Assembly: GCA_028023455.1 (NCBI GenBank)
Contig: JAQFVV010006208.1
Location: 3,826,963 to 3,890,962, forward strand
Source: Epiperipatus broadwayi
Taxonomy: Eukaryota; Onychophora; Udeonychophora; Euonychophora; Peripatidae
Direction of reading: 5' to 3'
DNA length: 64,000 nucleotides
Position numbers and translations under genes: made by a program. The stretch's first letter is position 1, and every line of letters starts with the position of its first letter. The notes below the pieces were generated by a model. It had not been told where the DNA came from. It was given only the letters and a program-made list of their open reading frames with translations, and did not search any database. Positions 24,075 through 36,370 of the stretch are shown one piece after another.

Positions 24075-24714
24075 GTACATTTACATATAAAGCTAGAAAA
24101 ATAGTTATAAACATTTGAGGGTCATATATATGCGTGTATATTGAAGTATGTACTCATATGAAATTACAGAAAATAAGTATATAAAATTTAATATAAAATA
24201 AATAAAATCAAAACTTATTAAATCAGTACATAAATAAATTCAGTTTTACAAAAAGATTATGTAATTATAACCGGAAGAAACAACTTTAATTAAATTCTTT
24301 AAAATGTCAAAAGAGATAAGAAATAGAATTCTGTCAAAATCTAACTAAAACTAATTAAAATTGAAAACAATTAAAAAGTATATTTTATTTATATCTCATG
24401 CCTCTACGTATAAAAGTATATTAAAGAATGCCAGCAGAATCTGAATGATCAACCAATTAGAAAAGAAATTCTAATAATTAATTAAAAGTGAACATATGGT
24501 CAAAAGAAGAAACTTAGAGTCACATGCTCGTGAAAGCTAATGCACTGCTGGATGTCATTGTGTGTTGCCTTAGACAGTTTCTATCATAGATAGATTTACA
24601 TCTGGACTGCCAAAGCAAGTTTAGGGATTCCTACTGACATTCTTTATGATTTTTGTTTGCCTTTGGGTTATTATGTAGTTAAGGTGTATATAATTTGAAA
24701 TGCATTTATAATAT
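24075..24714. other. spacer, nothing recognised
   Basis: AT-rich DNA without recognisable genes. Confidence 0.5.
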
Positions 24715-24935
24715 TCTTATAATTGTTAATATCATCTATGTTCTTTATGTTGCTTTTTTACAACCCACTATTGACAGTTTCGATTGCCCCAGCAATCTTC
24801 TTCAGAACTTCTACTTATATTTCCAAATCTAGAAATTCTGAAGAAGATTTCTGGGGTGATCAAAACTGTCAACAGTAGGTTGTAAAAAAGCATTGTAAAA
24901 TTAATAAAGAACATAAATGATATTAATATTATATA
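24715..24935. repeat. family B foldback
   Basis: Inverted arms from AATATCATCTATGTTCTTTA to TAAAGAACATAAATGATATT, with AACCCACTATTGACAGTTTC inside. The right-arm motif reads CTGAAGAAGATTTCTGGGGTGATCAAAAC, more decayed than at 44.1 kb. Confidence 0.8.
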
Positions 24936-25149
24936 GATTTGAAAATGAAATAAAAAAGATAAAGTTATTCTTATAACCGTTTGTATTATTTATATATTAA
25001 ATCATAATCCCAAAATTCCGCAGTCTTATTAGTTTTAGCAGGTAAAAATCTATGTAAGCATACATCTAATTGGAAGCTTAGTGATAGCTCTGAGACAACA
25101 ATTAGAATAGTCTTAATATGAACTTTTCAATAAGCTAGTGGGGGTAAAC

Positions 25150-27118
25150 TATCAATTTAATAGGTATCAAACAGTTCACTAACATCCAATCATCAATTGG
25201 TGAGTTTGATGTCAGTGATGCGAGTAATTGGCTTCTGTATGTCCAACATGTAGAGAAATAATTCTTCATAAATGAAATTGAAGACAAGAAAATTAAAGTG
25301 TCATCAATGCTATTCTTTGCAGGAAGGGGAATAATTGAGATTGCTAATAGCCACTGTGATCTAGATACACCTGAGGATTATCCTTTCAATCAAGTAAAAG
25401 ATCACTCATCAAATTATTTTAGCTCTAGGCCCATCACCAGGCTTTGTTTCAAGAATTGTCATCAGGCAGAAATGAAAATTTAAAGATTACAACATTGCTG
25501 TCATGTTCTTGCAAAAATCACATACATGGCTAATTTCTAGAAGAGGCACTCCTTGAGCAATTTGTGGGGGCAAGCAGGGACAGTTCAAGGCAGCAGCAGT
25601 TAGCTGATAGTGAGATGAGATATATTAAACCTATAAAGAGTGATATATAGCTCACGAATTAGTTCTTGAGCAACCAAGAGAATTCATAGAGATAAAAATC
25701 AAAGATGATGTACAAACAGATGTCCATAAGATGTATAAACCTTAGAGAAAGTTATTTAGAAATTTAAAAGATAATAATATTCCTTTATTGGATTTTGTTG
25801 CAAGAAAGTTGGCCCTAAAACCATTAATTGGTTTGACAAAAATGCATATTGCAAACTCTGTAACAAAAAAAAGGCATATAGAAATGATGTGTAACAAAAA
25901 AAAATTGATGAAACTGGTAAAGACAGCAACAGCTGTAAAAATATATTAAATAAAAAAGAAAATCAGACAGTATAAAAAATATGTTAATGACTGAATAGGA
26001 TAAAAATATAATAGTTAAAATTATGTGGCAAGTCCATATATATGGAGTGGCATATCTTTGATTTTGATATGGGAATGGATTTCTATAATTGCTAATTGTA
26101 AAAAGCCACCGGCAATCAAGAAAACTGCGTTAAAAGCTTTAAATGTAAATGAAAATGTAATTAAAATTAAAGTAGTAATTAAAGCTCCTATTAGAAGAAT
26201 GAATGGAGAAACTTTTTATTTACCTCTGTATGTAGTATATGCTTTGATAAGTCTACTAATCGGTCATGACTGGTTTAAAAAATTGGGCATTGAATTTACA
26301 CTGGTCAAAATTAAGCAGGAAATGAGGGAAAAAATAAAAAAACTGGCAAAAATAAAAACTATGTCTATATTGTTAAAGTTATTTTTGGAAGTGATGCCTA
26401 TAATTTGCAGGCCACGTAAGATCCCATCTCAGAAAAAAAAAGTTGAGAAGGCAATTAATGAAGTAGTTAAAAATGAGGTATTATGACCTACAGAGAAATC
26501 TGGTTGGGTTACATCATTAGTAATTATTACTAAACCTATGGGTGAAATGTTTGTGCGGTGATTACAATGTATCTGTAAATAAAGCATGTGTACCCTGTCC
26601 CTAATTCTAGAGGAATAATTGTTTTGTTGCAGAAATCTATTTTTTTATAAACTTACATTTTAACTCAGCATTTCACTAGATATCAGTGACAAACAGAGCT
26701 TCAGAAATATTAGCATTATCCACCCACATAGGATATTTAAGTGCAAATGACTTTTGTTTGGGATAACTACTGTGCCTAATATTTTTAGTCAAAAATTGAG
26801 CCCCTTCTTAATGGATTTGAGGCATTAAACCATTTTTCAATGATATTCTAATTACCACTATAACATAAAATGAAAGAAGTTGTCTATATAACATATAGAA
26901 AAAACTGGATGAATTTGGAGCAAAATTAAACAATCAAAACTGTATTTGAAAGGCAAGTGAAATTAAATTTTTAGGGCACATAATTTCAAATAAGGGTGCA
27001 TCTCCATTTCCTGAAAAATTCAATGCTGTAGCTGAAATCATGGGACCAAATAATGTGAAACAATTACAAGTTTTTCTCTCAGTCTTGTTAAATTATTTTG
27101 AGAAATTTTTTGAAGGGT
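25150..27118 (+). pseudogene. decayed Ty3/Gypsy retrotransposon gag-protease-RT
   Basis: Broken frames in the order gag, protease, reverse transcriptase. Gag: FDVSDASNWLLYVQHVEK, then an AGRGIIEIANS region and RPITRLCFKNCHQ, matching the capsid-like part of Gypsy gag; a poor CxxC zinc-knuckle remnant lies near 25850. Protease C-terminal part at 26100-26300, ending in LLIGHDWFKKLGIEF. RT at 26395-27118: SGWVTSLVIITKP, a block like the LPFG region, and LGHIISNKG. The open stretch 26025-26486 is just the longest unbroken piece. Many stops and frameshifts show it is long dead. No integrase or LTRs were found, so it is truncated on both sides. Confidence 0.8.
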
Positions 27119-27577
27119 AACATTCATATTTGATTACAATAGAATACATATAGTTAACTGAACTATACTTATATATATATATAGTTAAATGAACTGCCTA
27201 TACATAATACTCTTTAACACACACATATTTATAGCATAGATGCTTTTTTCCTTTTTTATATTTATAGTATGCATATGTAAATTAAGATTATAATATAAAC
27301 AAAATTTTAAATAATAATATAGTTATTATGAATAAACTGAGAGAGTACATTTAGATCCAGTGTATGATATTGAGTGTGTTCACTTACTCACATTAATTTA
27401 AAAAATAAAAATAAGGAACTTACTATAACTTGGTTTTTATTTTTGTAAATAAAATGAATAGTGAAAGGTCAGACCTTCAGTACAATTAAACAGCTTCTGA
27501 TTAATATTCCTTTTTTTCAATAACAGGTTTTTCCTATGGAAATAAAATAGAAATATCTTATCAACAAACCATAAATT
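27119..27577. other. spacer, nothing recognised
   Basis: AT-rich DNA after the Gypsy remnant; no LTR found. Confidence 0.45.
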
Positions 27578-27683
27578 GTCAAGCATTGGTGGTTGGAAGG
27601 TCAGCAACAGCTGCTTTACGAGCAGTTGTCCTGGGTTAGCGGGTTCGCTTCCTGGCAGATCCTATGACACATGAGAAAAAACA
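27578..27683 (+). mobile_element. tRNA-derived SINE with 15-bp target duplication
   Basis: Same family as the 5.5-kb copy: GTCAAGCATTGGTGG start, CTGCTTTACGAGCAGTTGTCC, GGGTTCGCTTCC (B-box-like), ATGACACATGAG tail and A-rich end. A perfect 15-bp direct repeat, AACAAACCATAAATT, flanks it at 27563-27577 and 27684-27698. Confidence 0.85.
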
Positions 27684-27698
27684 AACAAACCATAAATT

Positions 27699-28149
27699 CT
27701 CTAATTGTTTTGATGTTTTTAAGTCTGCATCAACTTTGGAATTTATAGTTACACCTTATCATTACACTTTTCAAATAAACTCTTCAAACTTTAAGTTTCT
27801 AATGCAATACAACAGTGTTTAACAGTTTTTATGCTACTATTAAACTGATAATTTTCATTTTATTACTTACTTAAGAAATATATTTTATGATTTTTTAAAT
27901 TTTTTTTTAAAACTTCTAACTTTTCACTCAGAAAACCTTTTATAATGTGAAATACTATATCATATCAAATTTGGAAAAGATAACAAAGTAAAGCTTTCAA
28001 ATTGTTGTGTTTGGCTTGATTTATAGGTTCGGTTCCAAGGCAACAGAAAAAGTAATGACAAACTATCCAACAATTAATATGTATAATTTATTAGTTACAA
28101 AATACACACATGTTAGTTAATCAATAATATAAATGTAGTTTATACAATT
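27699..28149. other. spacer, nothing recognised
   Basis: AT-rich spacer with homopolymer runs. Confidence 0.5.
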
Positions 28150-28610
28150 ATACCGAGTGACAGAACTCACTTCCAACTATATGATTAGCCTGCATCATGA
28201 GTTCAAGTAAGACTCTCAGCTGTACTGGACAGCTTGCTTCAAGTTGGCTCTAGTTCAGCCTCTTCCAGATGCACTCAGACAGCTTGCTTTGAGTCAACTG
28301 CAGTTGTAGCAGTTTCCAATCCTAGCTGACTTGCCTCATTGTGTAGATATATCAATAGTGACTAGTGAAGATACCCTTGCTGTAAGCAGAGGTTTCACTG
28401 GAGAGCACATTCAGTCATTCAGGTTGACAGAAGTTAACACTCTCTCCTTTGCCTTCAAAAGGCTGACTAATTATGTCAGATCCCTTATCTTACTGGGAAC
28501 ACTTGGATTCACAGTGCAAATCCCAACAAAGGATTCATCCCCATTGGATAGCAACTGGGTGCTAGCCAATCAGGCAAGGAATCTGGAATAGTCCATTTCT
28601 GAAAGCATGG
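28150..28610. other. GC-richer island of unknown nature
   Basis: Clearly richer in G and C than its surroundings. Contains two CCAAT-type boxes (CATTGG near 28546, AGCCAATCAGG near 28565) and a repeated CAGCTTGCTT(C/T)(A/G)AGT segment (28229 and 28271). An 86-codon plus frame (28331-28591) has no recognisable domain. Could be a solo LTR, a retroposed fragment or a diverged exon; I cannot decide. Confidence 0.35.
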
Positions 28611-28987
28611 TTAGATTTGACACAAACATAATCCAAATATATGTTATTAATAAATGTAATCATATGTAGGCTTCCATAATGGAAAAATGATTGCTATTGT
28701 ATTGCAAAATGAATTAAATTTTAAATTTTGAAATTTTTGGCTATTAATATATATTTTTATTTAACCCCATTTTTTGGGTAGTGCACATTGTGGCTTCACT
28801 GCACATATAGATTTTACATTGACAACTTCTGCTCCATTGAATGTTATAATGTATATATTATGGGAGATATGAATATTGAAGGATTTATGGATTATATTGT
28901 ATAAGTATACAATATATTGCTAAAATATTAACGTCCAAAATCAAATTGATTGTAATTAAAAATATAAAATGTAAAAAAATTTTTTTT

Positions 28988-29360
28988 TTAAATAATGCTT
29001 TTATTTAAATAACTAACTAAAAGTAGAAAAATAACAAAGTAATCTACCTCTGGATTAATTTGCCATTCTTGAAAAATATCAGAGATTTTAGGAATCTACA
29101 TTTGTTATAAAACAATTAAAATTTGCAGAAAAAGTGTCATTTCATAAAAGCATTTGAGGCCTTTTGATTTTTACGATTTATTTGAACTTCAAATGCTTTT
29201 ATAAAATGGCAATAATCCTACAATTTCCAATTGTTTTATAACAAGTGTAGATTCTTAAAATCTCTGATATTTTTCAAGAATGGCAAATTAATTGAGAGAT
29301 GGATTACTTTGTTATTTTTTTACTTTTTAATTGGTTACTTGCATAAAATCATTATTTAAG
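28988..29360. repeat. foldback element, ~155-bp arms
   Basis: The left arm begins AAATAATG...TAACTAACTAAAAGTAG and its reverse complement ends ...AAATCATTATTT. Arms share GGAATCTACATTTGTTATAA and ATTTGCCATTCTTGAAAAAT. The ~40-bp loop is TTTTGATTTTTACGATTTAT-like. A typical long-hairpin MITE. Confidence 0.85.
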
Positions 29361-29879
29361 ACAATTTTTTTATATATTATTTTTTTAATTTTTTCTTATA
29401 TTTACATATTATTTTAAAAATGATTAAAAGTACAAAAAATCTGACAAGAAGTATAATTTAATATTAAGACATGAAAATAAAAAATACACCCTCTAACAAA
29501 CGAATTCCAAATTTAAATATCATGTGATCGTCTACTCTTTAAAAATATTTATGTATTGGTTTTTAATTAATTAAATTAATTAAGTATAAGTTAAATCAAT
29601 ATTAACAAAACTTTATTCTACAAATGTAATATTTCTATCAGATATATTTTCATTTTAATTAATTTAAATAGTCGTGTATGAGTTAAATCAATATTAACAA
29701 AATTTTATTCTACAGTTGTAATATTTCCATTGGCTTAGTTGTTAAGAAGTTCTCTTAAGAAGCATAAGGATGAGAATTCAAGTTCTAAATGAGAATGGAT
29801 TTTTTTTCATTGTTAAAATTTCAAAAATGTGGACATATGAACATATAGACAGAAACACGCACAGACAGGGCAAGTTACT
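29361..29879. repeat. AT-rich DNA with a local direct repeat
   Basis: Two diverged direct copies of about 110 bp (near 29560-29640 and 29655-29730), sharing GTTAAATCAATATTAACAAA and TTTATTCTAC. Otherwise nothing recognised. Confidence 0.5.
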
Positions 29880-30565
29880 ATAAAAGCAGGGCCTAGAAGC
29901 CCTTCAAAATTTAAAATAAGAATGTGAGGCAAGAGAGAGAAGCAATAGTTTTTACTTAAAGGGACAAAATCAGGACTCCAGAAGCAGTTAGTTATGAGTC
30001 ACAGAAATGAGCAAGCAGATCAGATCCAGATAGCACTTGGATAGGGTAGATTCACTCTAGATCTATTAATATCGTAAAATGCTGTTAGCGGAGAACTGAC
30101 TGACCGGAGGCTGAGATTTACTTCTGCTGATTGTTGAGTCCTGCAGTCGCTTTTGTCACAGAGTCATCAAATTGGCACCTCAGCCCTTAAACTGGTTTAC
30201 ATTTTTGACTTGTGATATGCCTGCTTGGAAAAGTTTTTTTCGACTACTTTTTGGGGGAATTTAATTGTAAAAGTAAGACCGTTCTATGAGCCATGGCATC
30301 ACTTTGCCTTCTCTCCAATATTTGTGCTTAACATAGTTGCCGAGTTGAGGCCCCTAATATTGCAAGGTCCAGGGCAACTGCCCTTTCTGCCCCCCTCTGA
30401 TTGGGCCTGTATAAAAGTATTTATTAAACAGAAAATGGTTCCCATTTCTGCATGGATGTTCAGACATTACAAGTCTCTAGTTCACCTGACAAGTTTGGGT
30501 TTATGGAGAAATGCATATATCGAGAGAAAGATTGATTTAGAAAATTGTATACTGTGTGATAATTA
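29880..30565 (+). other. GC-richer segment of unknown nature
   Basis: Less AT-rich than its flanks, with GGGCAACTGCCCTTTCTGCC and GATTGGGCCTG near 30373-30410 and a 113-codon plus frame (30225-30566) without recognisable motifs. It resembles the kind of sequence found in retroelement leaders or dispersed repeats, but there are no paralogues in this window to confirm that. Confidence 0.3.
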
Positions 30566-31534
30566 GGATTTGTTACAAATCTAAAAAAAAATAATTGGTT
30601 ATGTATATTATTTGCACACATTTATTCAATAATATTTTTTCATATGTATATGTGAGTTTAGTGTTTAGATGATTTTTTAAATTCAAACGAACAAATGCTT
30701 TTGTTTTTAATATTCTATTTAAAACTTTTTATAATAACTTATTTATAATCTTCCCCCTCCCCTTGATTTAAATAACAGGTGAAAGCAACATTTTGTCTAT
30801 TAAAACTTCTGTGCTATTTTGAATGGAATCCAAACTTCATTAGTACAAATTGTTGATAGTACATTACTAAATTTAAAGCAATTATTTCTGTTGATTTAAA
30901 CTGAAATGGATTACATTTGGCAACACTTAATAAATTTTAATTGTTTTTATTTATTTATTTAATTTTAAAATTGAAAATCTTTTCTGCATCTAAAAAAATA
31001 AATGGAATTTTTTTTTGGGAGGGGGGGAGGACAAACTGAAATTCTATTTTATTATGGATTGTGAAATATACAACAACGTCTTTAAATAGAATAACTGCGG
31101 GAAAGTCAATCTAATGTTTTTCCGAGGGAAACATATTACTCTCTACGCTAATAATGATATGAATATTATTACGCTTTTTTATAACTCGTGCTACATCGAT
31201 CCTGTATATGCTTGTAAAACTAATTATCTCTAATTGGAAATCATATATTAAGAAATAAGATATCAGATGACATATTCTATAATAATCAATTTCTGAAATG
31301 CAATTATTCCAAGATCAGTGTCAAAGAGACTTTCATCAGCCGTATTAAGCTCAAAATCATAGTTATATACAATTTAAAAAATTCTAGTTTTATATTTTAT
31401 ATAATACATTTTGTATTTGCTTTATGTGAAAATGTGATGCTTTTTACAGTCAGAATGTTTATATATAATTATATTCTGACCAGATAGATAATCAAAATAT
31501 ATAATTATAATTGTCATGTAGGAATAATAATAAT
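30566..31534. other. spacer, nothing recognised
   Basis: AT-rich with a G-run near 31017-31030. No gene or repeat identified. Confidence 0.5.
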
Positions 31535-32110
31535 CAATTCAGAAGGTTTGTGATGGTGGTATTTTAGTTGTATTTATATATTGGTTTATTTCCATCATCT
31601 AATATTAAGTATTGAATGTCTTTAGAAAAATGTAACTTTATTTAAATATTCCAATTACATTCAACTTTTAGGAATAGCATGCAGGTTATTATATGAACGT
31701 TTCGAGAGGTATTATTCTCTTCTCTTTTTAAGATGTTGCTGGCTTGACCAGTAACAGTACTAGCATGAGGATCAAACCTGGATCTTTAGATTATTAAATT
31801 TAAGGCATCGCTCTAACCAAATGAGCTTTTGGCAGGATGACTCAGTTGGTTAGAGCTTTATTTTAACATTCAAGAAACAAAGGATCCAGGTTCGATTCTC
31901 ATGCTAATATTGTCACTAATCAGGCCCAAAAACACTTGAAGAAGAGCAGAGAATAATACATCTCAAAACATTGTGCATATACTAACATGCATGCTCTTAT
32001 TAACAGTTGAATGTATTTGGAATATTTAAATAAAGTTAATTTTTTCTAAAGACATTCAATACTTAATATTAGATGATGGAAATAATCCGATATATAAATA
32101 CAAACAATCG
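31535..32110. repeat. family C foldback containing inverted tRNA-like halves
   Basis: Outer arms are inverted and match those at 18990-19600 (TTTCCATCATCTAATATTAAG; ATTACATTCAACTTTTAG). The centre (about 31770-31905) holds a tRNA-like sequence: GATGACTCAGTTGGTTAGAGC (A-box region) and CCAGGTTCGATTCTCATGC (B-box region). Its reverse complement is partly present in the left arm (GCATGAGGATCAAACCTGG, GCTCTAACCAAATGAGC). So the element looks like two tRNA-headed units fused head to head. Confidence 0.75.
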
Positions 32111-32269
32111 ATTCCAGTTTTTTTAAAAAAATCTTACTAACAATATATAGGTATACAATTACTAGTTAATCATGATTTTTGCAATTCCATTCTTATTTCA
32201 AGCTCTAGTTAAAAGTAGATCTGTACTATTTACCATATCAAATATTGGATCAGTTTACAATGGATCGTT
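32111..32269. other. spacer, nothing recognised
   Basis: Short AT-rich spacer. Confidence 0.4.
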
Positions 32270-32600
32270 ATTAAAAGTGATTTGAACACAGACTTTCAAG
32301 CTCCGTTCATTCATCCATTCTATGTTTTACAACCGATGTACATAACTGCACACACATGAAAATGATAACTCATCTCTAATATTCATATTTTGTGCTGAAG
32401 CAGCACTCATCAATTGGTCTGAATCATCATCTTCCATATATATATAAATAAACAAAAAACATTGATTATATATATATATAATCAATGTGTTTGCTTTTAT
32501 ATTAAGATAGCAAATCTATAAACTTTATTGGACAGGCTTCAATCCTCTCCACTATCCAATTCTTCATGGGTAAATGTCTGTGTTCAAATGCCCTTTTATT
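32270..32600 (-). mobile_element. R1 copy with decayed hammerhead
   Basis: Nearly full-length R1 with an internal TA-rich expansion near 32440-32480. The ribozyme segment (about 32383-32425, minus) reads TTGATGA with AAAA for GAAA; stem II is still GTGCT/AGCAC. Predicted inactive. Confidence 0.65.
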
Positions 32601-32924
32601 ACATCTCGTTTAAGTATATATATATTAAACTTGTCTTTAAATGGATAGTTATTTGAAAATTTTCAGTTTGTAAAAAAAAAAAGCTGATCTTGATTTCAAT
32701 CATATTATGAAATCTTTTTCTTTCTTTTTGCAAATAAAATAATATTTCTCACAAAATGATTAAATCTTTTATTGTAACCTAATTACATACTGTTAATATA
32801 CCACTATATCTGAGAAGTCATGCTATACATGGCAGATACGCTGGCAAATTTTGTTTTTATCAGTATATCTGAATTTTCACTACACTATTCTCAGGCAAGG
32901 TAGGAACAAATTTCTATCCACTTT
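32601..32924. other. spacer, nothing recognised
   Basis: AT-rich spacer. Confidence 0.5.
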
Positions 32925-33185
32925 AATATTAGTACCAAACTCTCCATACAGTAGTGCCACCAAGTGCAAGCCTTTATAATAAATGGATGCAGGAAGGTTT
33001 GTGCATAAATCCCTATCTATGGTCTACTCATCCAACATCGCCAGACTAGTTTCTAGCTTGTAGCTTTCATTGGTGGTGATCTTAAATGAGTAGGCACTAG
33101 ATAGGAATTTTATGCACAAACCTTCCTGCATCCACTGATTACAAAGGCTTGTACTTGATGGCAGCACTGTATGGGGAATTTGGGA
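32925..33185. mobile_element. R2 inverted pair
   Basis: A minus-sense R2 (about 32930-33085), containing a decayed hammerhead whose core reads CCAATGA, meets a plus-sense R2 end (33085-33180, TAGGCACTAGATAGGAATTT to GGCAGCACTGTATGG). The minus-strand frame at 33024-33245 is repeat-derived. Confidence 0.65.
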
Positions 33186-33554
33186 CAGAAAAGGAGGCAA
33201 TTCAAGAAAAAATGGGATGGTCAAGTTTTTATATGAGAAATGCAAAAAGCAAAATAAAAATGTTCAGTAGATTGCAGTTTATGGTTAATAAAAGAATAGC
33301 CAAAATAGTATTTAATTAGGTTATAAGTAAAGGGCAGGCAACAAGATGGGTCAGAAAGGTAATATGGTATGCAGAATATTTGGATAAAGAATGCCACTAA
33401 TGTATGGAAAGTTTGCTACTGTTTGAATCAAAGCCACCAAAAAATGATTATACAAGTTAATGAGCTTAGCTTGAAATATATGGTTTCATTTGGACTCAAA
33501 ACTTTACAGTTGGCTAAAAAGGTAAAAGATGGCTGATGGAGAGTTGCATTAGAT
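33186..33554. other. unassigned sequence
   Basis: Moderately AT-rich, A-rich on this strand, vaguely coding-like but without an open frame or motif. Confidence 0.35.
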
Positions 33555-33790
33555 CTTAAGACTTAGGTGCAGTGCTCTCTAATCCAAGGCTTCTCATTGA
33601 TGAAAGCCACAAGGTAGAAACTAGTCTGGGGATATTGGATGAGTAGACACTAGATATGGATTTTATGCACAAACCTTTCTGCATCCAATGATTATGCTGG
33701 CATACACAGTGGTGCTACTGCATGCCTCTGTGAATAACAGATTGTGTGAGCATAAAGAATGGTGATCATGTGATGTTTGATAGTTTAATA
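33555..33790 (+). mobile_element. R2 copy with decayed hammerhead
   Basis: R2 in ribozyme sense, ending GGTGATCATGTGATGTTTGA. The core near 33599 reads TTGATGA (first C lost), while GAAACTAGTCTGGGGAT is intact. Confidence 0.7.
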
Positions 33791-34226
33791 TTAGAAACAA
33801 ATAAAAATAATAGGAAAGAACAAAAGCACACAAAAATGAGATTTCTAAATGGTTACTCTTTATACCAGTTTGACCATTAAAGCTATAGAATATACAATCA
33901 GTTTAAACTCATTTTACATCTAGCATGTTATTAAAATAATCTTAAATAAGTACACCATATTTAATTGTTGACTGTTTGCTAAGGGATATTCCAAAAAGAA
34001 AGTTAGTTAACCAATATATAGGCAATAAATAATTGCATAGATACAATAAGTGTTTTTAGCTAAAAAATAAAATTAATCAAATAAAAATCTTAATAAATAA
34101 ATAAAAGTTGGCCATACAGAAAATGAATGAAAAAAGTATTGATAAATTTTTGATTTGTGAACTGCTGAAGTAACAGAGATCTACTTAAGTGATTTAAGAT
34201 TGCTATTTCTTACAATCAAAATTTTT
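33791..34226. other. spacer, nothing recognised
   Basis: AT-rich spacer. Confidence 0.5.
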
Positions 34227-34343
34227 TTTTCCAGATGTCATAGCATCGGCTGGGGAGCGAACCTGGAACAACCATCTGCAACCAACTGCTTGCTTGCAAG
34301 ACGGATGTGCTGACCTCTCAGCTAATTACACTTTGACAATTTT
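34227..34343 (-). mobile_element. tRNA-derived SINE, long variant
   Basis: Minus-strand copy: B-box-like GGTTCGCTCCCCAGCC, GCATCCG-like anticodon-arm region and the ATGCTATGACATCTGG tail followed by an A-run (T-run on this strand at 34219-34230). Same long-variant layout as the 8.3-kb copy. Confidence 0.75.
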
Positions 34344-34499
34344 TATTCTGACATTTTTTTTATTTGAAGTGTATTTAAAAAGATTATTTCAAAGCAATGA
34401 AATTTTTGTAAAAAATAGTATTTTATATCACTAAACATCACATGATCATCATTTCATTTGGATTAAAAATATTACTGGATTTTCCAATTTTAAATGCAT
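34344..34499. other. spacer with R2-like end fragment
   Basis: ACTAAACATCACATGATCATC near 34432 is the R2 terminal sequence; the remainder is unassigned. Confidence 0.45.
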
Positions 34500-34740
34500 A
34501 GTTTTGTAGTTAAGTAGAGATAAAAGGTGGCTGCTGGAGGGTTGTATTAGATCCTAAGATCTAGGTGCAGTGCTCTCAGATCCAAGGCTTCTCACTGACA
34601 AAAGCCACAAGCTGGAAACTAGTCTGGAGATATTGGATGAGTAGGCACTAGATAGGGATTTTATGCACAAGCCTTCTAAGATCCATTGATTTTTCTGGCT
34701 TGCACTGAGTGGCACTACGGTATGGAGAGTTTTGCCTGTT
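34500..34740 (+). mobile_element. R2 copy with decayed hammerhead
   Basis: Nearly full-length R2 in ribozyme sense. Core near 34594 reads CTGACAA (G8 lost), with GAAACTAGTCTGGAGAT following. Ends at the GAGAGTTTTGCCTGTTTTAA block. Confidence 0.75.
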
Positions 34741-35274
34741 TTAACAATAGTATTTTATATATTATTATCTAAAAATGTATAATGCTTACTGTTATAAGCA
34801 CAAATCTCAGTTATAAAATGTCTTTTATTAAAACAGGGCATTATAAGTGTATTACAGTGCACTGACTTGCAATGCCTTTGAAATGGATTAGAATTTAAAC
34901 TAGGAAATCCAAAAATGTTTTTTCAAGTTCTAATCAGGTTTATGATTTTTTTTTTCATGTAGCCCTAACTATCCAACATTGTTTAGCAAATGATATCTAG
35001 CTATTCTTAGATAAATGAGTAAAATAAGATTGGAAAAATATTCAAACCTTCACTACTCAGTAAATGAAAAGCCTAGTGAGTAATATTTTCTCTTTAACTG
35101 TTCTTGTTGAAGAAGCCTTTTAAAAAGCTGTTTGACCTTATCTTAGTTTTTATTACAATTTACTTTTTCATCTAACTTCAATATTAATGTATTAACAATT
35201 AGCAAGTCTCCTTTATTAGAATGGTAGAATATATCCATATATCCCTTATCATCCTCATCTTCAGAGTACCTTAG
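34741..35274. other. spacer, nothing recognised
   Basis: AT-rich spacer. Confidence 0.5.
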
Positions 35275-35540
35275 CATATAATATTAATTTCATCTATGTT
35301 CTTTATTACTTTTTACAATGCTTTTTTTGGTCTGCTATTGATGGTTTCGATTGCCCCAGCAATCTTCTTCAGAACTTCTACTGAAGATTTGCAAATATAA
35401 GTAGAATTTCTGAAGAAGATTTGCTGGTGCAATCGAAACTGTTATAGTGGGTTGTAAAAAGTAATAAAGAAAATAGATGATATTAATATTATATGGATTT
35501 GGCAATGTAATAAGAAAGATAAAGTTATAATATATTTTAA
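35275..35540. repeat. family B foldback
   Basis: Inverted arms share AATCTTCTTCAGAA, GCAATCGAAACTG, TATTAATATTATATGGATT and GGCAATGTAATAAGAAAGATAA. The right outer extension (GGATTTGGCAATG) is the same as in the 17.5-kb and 43.9-kb copies. The minus-strand frame 35335-35550 is a shadow of the repeat. Confidence 0.8.
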
Positions 35541-36124
35541 CATCATACATCTTTCTAATGAATTATATCATGTTATGATATAACTAGAATAAGACAATTT
35601 CTTAAATCCTATATATTCCTAATTAGTCCAACCAATCAGCTCTTTTTCAGTTTTTCAATATTCTCATCATTTTTCAATATCATCATAGTTCAAAAACATC
35701 AAACTTTATCTTTCTGTTATATATCTATTGAAACTATAATCAAACTCAATCATTTAATAAAGTCACAACAGAACTATACAACAGTCATCGGATTTTTTTT
35801 AAAAGAGTGGACCAAACATTTTTGATACTTTTTTAAAAATAATATTAACCCCTCAAAAACTATGTATCATAAGAACATGAGATTTATTTTATTGCATCTT
35901 TCAAAATTATTATCTGGTATTCAATTTCTATATATGAACATCCCAAAACTGCTTTCATGGTTATTATATGAGTTGTAGCTCAACCTTTTAGATTCTATTC
36001 TAAATTCTGTTGACTTTTTAAAACTATGTAAAAAAGCCAATAGATTTTCATCATCAGTATTCAACTCCTTCTTTTCTTTATGCAATGATGAAATTATAAA
36101 AATTTAAACCAAACCACTTTTCCT
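35541..36124. other. spacer, nothing recognised
   Basis: AT-rich spacer. Confidence 0.5.
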
Positions 36125-36370
36125 ATTACTTTTACAATGCTTGTTTAATTAAAGTTAATTAATCGGACAGTTTCGATTGATTAGCAATCTTCCTCAGAGC
36201 TATAAAATATATATAAATATATTAATAAGATATATCATTTACAAAAAGTATGATGTTTTGTTTATATAATTAACTCTGTGTATTTGTGTATACTTTGAAG
36301 AAGATTGCTGAACAATCGAAACTGTCAAATTGAGTAATTTTAATAAAATAAGCATTGGAAAATATACAAA
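36125..36370. repeat. diverged family B-like foldback
   Basis: Left arm TACAATGCTTGTTTAATTAA...GGACAGTTTCGATTG and right arm CAATCGAAACTGTC...AATAAAATAAGCATTG are inverted. The right inner arm reads TTGAAGAAGATTGCTGAAC. Interior differs from the other family B copies. Confidence 0.7.

Noticed and set aside
25298-26486. independent small genes
   Set aside because: They are the unbroken pieces of the decayed Gypsy gag and protease-RT.
28331-28591. 86-codon frame in a GC-richer island
   Set aside because: No recognisable domain and no splice context; kept only as part of an unassigned island.
30225-30566. 113-codon frame
   Set aside because: No recognisable motif; likely chance in a less AT-rich segment.
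31830-31905. functional tRNA inside the family C foldback
   Set aside because: A and B boxes are recognisable, but the anticodon arm is disrupted and the sequence is part of an inverted repeat.
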